DNA of 64,000 nucleotides from Burkholderiales bacterium (GTDB lineage Bacteria; Pseudomonadota; Gammaproteobacteria; Burkholderiales; Burkholderiaceae_B): NCBI GenBank assembly GCA_021299735.1, contig JAJTEM010000011.1, positions 62,001 to 126,000 of the forward strand, read 5' to 3'. Shown piece by piece: positions 62,045 to 64,000 of this stretch (position 1 is its first letter; each line of letters starts with the position of its first letter). The notes under the pieces were generated by a model. It saw only the letters and a program-made list of their open reading frames with translations, ran no database searches and was not told where the DNA came from. The position numbers and the translations under genes were made by a program.

Positions 62045-62058
62045 TTAACCCTTGATAG

Positions 62059-62081
62059 CCCTTGATTTGCCCCATCAAGGG
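62059..62081 (+). terminator. Possible terminator hairpin after prpE
   Basis: CCCTTGAT (62059-62066) and ATCAAGGG (62074-62081) form an eight-base-pair stem 14 bases after the stop. The following T run is short (CCCTTT), so it is a weak candidate. Confidence 0.5.
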
Positions 62082-62162
62082 GACCCTTTCCCGCTAGGGC
62101 TGTTGGCTTGAATCGTGCTTTAATGAAGGTGAGTTGCAGGCCTTGTTCTGGAGGGTTTTCAA

Positions 62163-62960
62163 ATGCCAAATCATCTTCATTCCCCAGGGGCCTCCCCCCG
62201 TGAACTTGAGGTACTCAAGCTTGGCGTGCTGTTCGATAAACATTTCTTCAACGGTGTACCCACTAAGGTGCACTTCATTCCTGACAGCACCATGGTGGGG
62301 ACCTGGGTTGATGAACAGGGTGGCGCAAACTTGAATATCGGGCTTGATCGAATTCAGTTCATGAACAGTGACCAGTTGGCTTTTTTGGTTGCCCATGAAT
62401 ATGGTCATCTTGTGTTGAAACACCCCGCCAAAACGCTTGAAATTCAAAAGCAGTATGGGATTTCTTCCACCCTGGATGAGTTCATGTTGCCGTTTGATGC
62501 GAAGCGTGATTATTCAAAGCTAATGCGCGACATGGAATTGCAAGCCGATTTGTTCGGCACCAAGCTGGTGATGGGTTTGGGGCGCGACCCGGTGTCCGGA
62601 TCTTCTTTTTTGCTCGGTGAAACCAAAAGCATGCAGCACCCGGAAGGTACCTTGCGCGTGGCAAAAATCAAGTCCAGCCAGGACAGCCTGGTGGCAGAGG
62701 ATTTTTCCAAAACCTTGAGTGATTTGGGTATTCAGTTGGGTGATGCTGAGGTGTTTGCTGCTCTTGCGCCAAATGGTCAAGCCCGGTTTGGTGCCAACGA
62801 TACAACGGTCAAGGCCATGGTAGAGGAGCAACCCTCACACGCGACGCATGAGGGTTATGCCGGACAGGCTCTTTATGGATTTGAAGTGTCAGTGATGCTG
62901 ACGGTGGCCATACTGGCTTGCGCTGCACCATGGTGGTGGCGCAAAACCAGCGTGGGTTGA
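62163..62960 (+). CDS. M48-like zinc metallopeptidase with C-terminal membrane anchor
   Basis: A 265-residue protein with the zinc-binding HEYGH (near residue 80) and, about 40 residues later, the third ligand Glu in MELQADLFGTKL. A single hydrophobic helix lies at the very C-terminus (about 243-260, followed by WWWRKTS), so the catalytic domain is probably tail-anchored; M48 proteins usually have N-terminal helices or lipid anchors. GGAGGG is 8 bases before the ATG. No signal peptide is seen, so the catalytic part may face the cytoplasm. Substrate unknown. Confidence 0.75.
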   Translation: MPNHLHSPGASPRELEVLKLGVLFDKHFFNGVPTKVHFIPDSTMVGTWVDEQGGANLNIGLDRIQFMNSDQLAFLVAHEYGHLVLKHPAKTLEIQKQYGISSTLDEFMLPFDAKRDYSKLMRDMELQADLFGTKLVMGLGRDPVSGSSFLLGETKSMQHPEGTLRVAKIKSSQDSLVAEDFSKTLSDLGIQLGDAEVFAALAPNGQARFGANDTTVKAMVEEQPSHATHEGYAGQALYGFEVSVMLTVAILACAAPWWWRKTSVG

Positions 62961-62978
62961 GTGTCTTAGTTGAGCATA

Positions 62979-64000
62979 TCAAGAAACACTGACCGGAATT
63001 TTCCCGATTTTGGCCTGCCACTCTTTGGGCCCTGTGTTGTGCACAGAAATACCCGTGCTGTCTACGGCCACTGTCACTGGCATGTCCTTGATCTCGAACT
63101 CGTAAATAGCCTCCATGCCCAGGTCTTCAAAGCCGACTACCTTTGCATTGGTAATTGCTTTGGACACCAAGTAAGCCGCGCCACCCACAGCCATCAGGTA
63201 GGCTGATTTGTTGTCACGAATGGCTTCAATGGCAACCGCCCCACGTTCGGCCTTGCCCACCATTGCGATCAAGCCGGTTTTTTCCAGCATCATGCGGGTG
63301 AATTTGTCCATGCGGGTGGCGGTGGTGGGGCCTGCAGGGCCCACGGCTTCATCGCGCACAGGGTCGACCGGGCCCACATAATAAATTACGCGGTTGGTGA
63401 AATCTACAGGCAGTTTTTCGCCTTTGGCCAGCATGTCGGCAATGCGCTTGTGTGCGGCATCTCGACCAGTCAGCATTTTGCCGTTCAGAAGCAAAGTTTG
63501 GCCTGGCTTCCAGCTGGCCACTTCTTCTGGTGTGAGCGAGTCAAGGTTCACACGCTTGCTTTTCTCGGTGTCGGCTGTCCAGCTAACCTGCGGCCAGTCG
63601 GAAATATTCGGTGCTTCCAGTTTGGCGGGGCCATCGCCGTGCAAGTGGAAGTGAACGTGACGGGTGGCTGCACAGTTTGGAATCATCGCGATTGGGAGCG
63701 ATGCCGCGTGTGTTGGGTAGTCCAGAATTTTTACATCCAGCACGGTGGTCAGGCCACCCAGGCCTTGCGCGCCAATACCCAGGGAATTCACCTTGTCATA
63801 CAGTTCCAGGCGCAATTCTTCAATGCGGTTGCTGGGGCCGCGCTCCAACAGCTCGTGAATATCGCAAGGCGCCATCAGGCTTTCTTTGGCCAACAACATT
63901 GCTTTTTCAGGAGTGCCGCCAATACCAATGCCCAAAATGCCGGGTGGGCACCAGCCTGCGCCCATGGTTGGAACAGTTTTCAGAACCCAGTCCACGATGG
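62979..64000 (-). CDS. Fumarate hydratase class I (cut by window edge)
   Basis: The C-terminal 340 or so residues of an iron-sulphur class I fumarase, TCA cycle, running off the right edge. Visible segments are VLKTVPTMGAGWCPPGI, the cluster Cys in WCPPG and PNCAATRHVHFH, the catalytic-domain GPAGPTTATRMDKF, and the C-terminal domain ending near KIPVSVS. The N-terminus with the remaining cluster Cys lies outside the window. It converges on the M48 gene. Confidence 0.94.
   Translation of the reverse strand, partial: IVDWVLKTVPTMGAGWCPPGILGIGIGGTPEKAMLLAKESLMAPCDIHELLERGPSNRIEELRLELYDKVNSLGIGAQGLGGLTTVLDVKILDYPTHAASLPIAMIPNCAATRHVHFHLHGDGPAKLEAPNISDWPQVSWTADTEKSKRVNLDSLTPEEVASWKPGQTLLLNGKMLTGRDAAHKRIADMLAKGEKLPVDFTNRVIYYVGPVDPVRDEAVGPAGPTTATRMDKFTRMMLEKTGLIAMVGKAERGAVAIEAIRDNKSAYLMAVGGAAYLVSKAITNAKVVGFEDLGMEAIYEFEIKDMPVTVAVDSTGISVHNTGPKEWQAKIGKIPVSVS

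Overview
The window is chromosomal DNA of a Gram-negative betaproteobacterium of the order Burkholderiales. The protein set (HMW FabG, PrpE, FolE2, BPSS1780-type membrane protein, DUF3579, ClpS/ClpA) and the moderate G+C suggest a Limnobacter-like organism; the genus is an inference. About 60 genes are visible, mostly housekeeping genes in short operons on both strands. I saw no tRNA or rRNA genes, CRISPR array, insertion sequence or prophage.

Layout. 1-8.4 kb: the start of leuS (runs off the left edge), a membrane-tethered class III cyclase, a UvrD helicase, two membrane proteins, homoserine kinase and a LOG-family protein. 8.4-16 kb: polA, a Tat-exported dienelactone hydrolase, a ZIP metal transporter, and a minus-strand group of Rieske oxygenase, GntR regulator and EamA exporter. 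16-24.4 kb: xseB-ispA-dxs-folE2 (isoprenoid and folate/queuosine precursors), DUF3579, rpsT, murJ, adk, kdsB. 24-32 kb: exbB-exbD-lpxK-Trm112-kdsB (energy transduction and lipid A), xseA, sodB, a DUF192 lipoprotein, icd, a cold-shock protein. 31-41.5 kb: clpS-clpA, a diguanylate cyclase, dut-coaBC-lspA-ileS-ribF read leftwards. 41.5-49.4 kb: purN, an RsmB-type methyltransferase, a fatty-acid desaturase, a frameshifted secreted-protein gene, rpmG-rpmB, radC, gloA, fkpB-ispH. 50.8-64 kb: a CorC-type protein, trhO, a GST, a FabG-thiolase-MaoC acyl-CoA cluster with a TetR gene, an iron-binding protein, prpE, an M48 peptidase and a class I fumarase (runs off the right edge).

The outstanding locus is 49511-50785, between ispH and the corC-like gene. 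It encodes a 424-residue protein with six consecutive 39-residue repeats in exact register, flanked by a degenerate repeat on each side. Each repeat begins F-S/T and varies most at positions 11-15, much as TALE and TALE-like repeats do. The C-terminus has an acidic, leucine-containing region and ends in a basic K-R-P-R cluster that looks like a eukaryotic nuclear localisation signal. Sampled stretches of the gene are much AT-richer than ispH next to it. I read it as a candidate new TALE-like (or mTERF-like) nucleic-acid-binding effector aimed at a eukaryotic host. The repeat array and C-terminal motifs are read directly from the sequence; the function is inferred.

Other items of interest: a cyclase with reversed topology and a Lys in place of the catalytic Arg; abutting divergent start codons of polA and the LOG gene; a 12-base motif shared by the GntR and Rieske upstream regions; three consecutive hairpins in the gap at 57.9-58.0 kb; a frameshifted secreted protein; and a lone ferric-iron-binding protein behind a Fur-like site.
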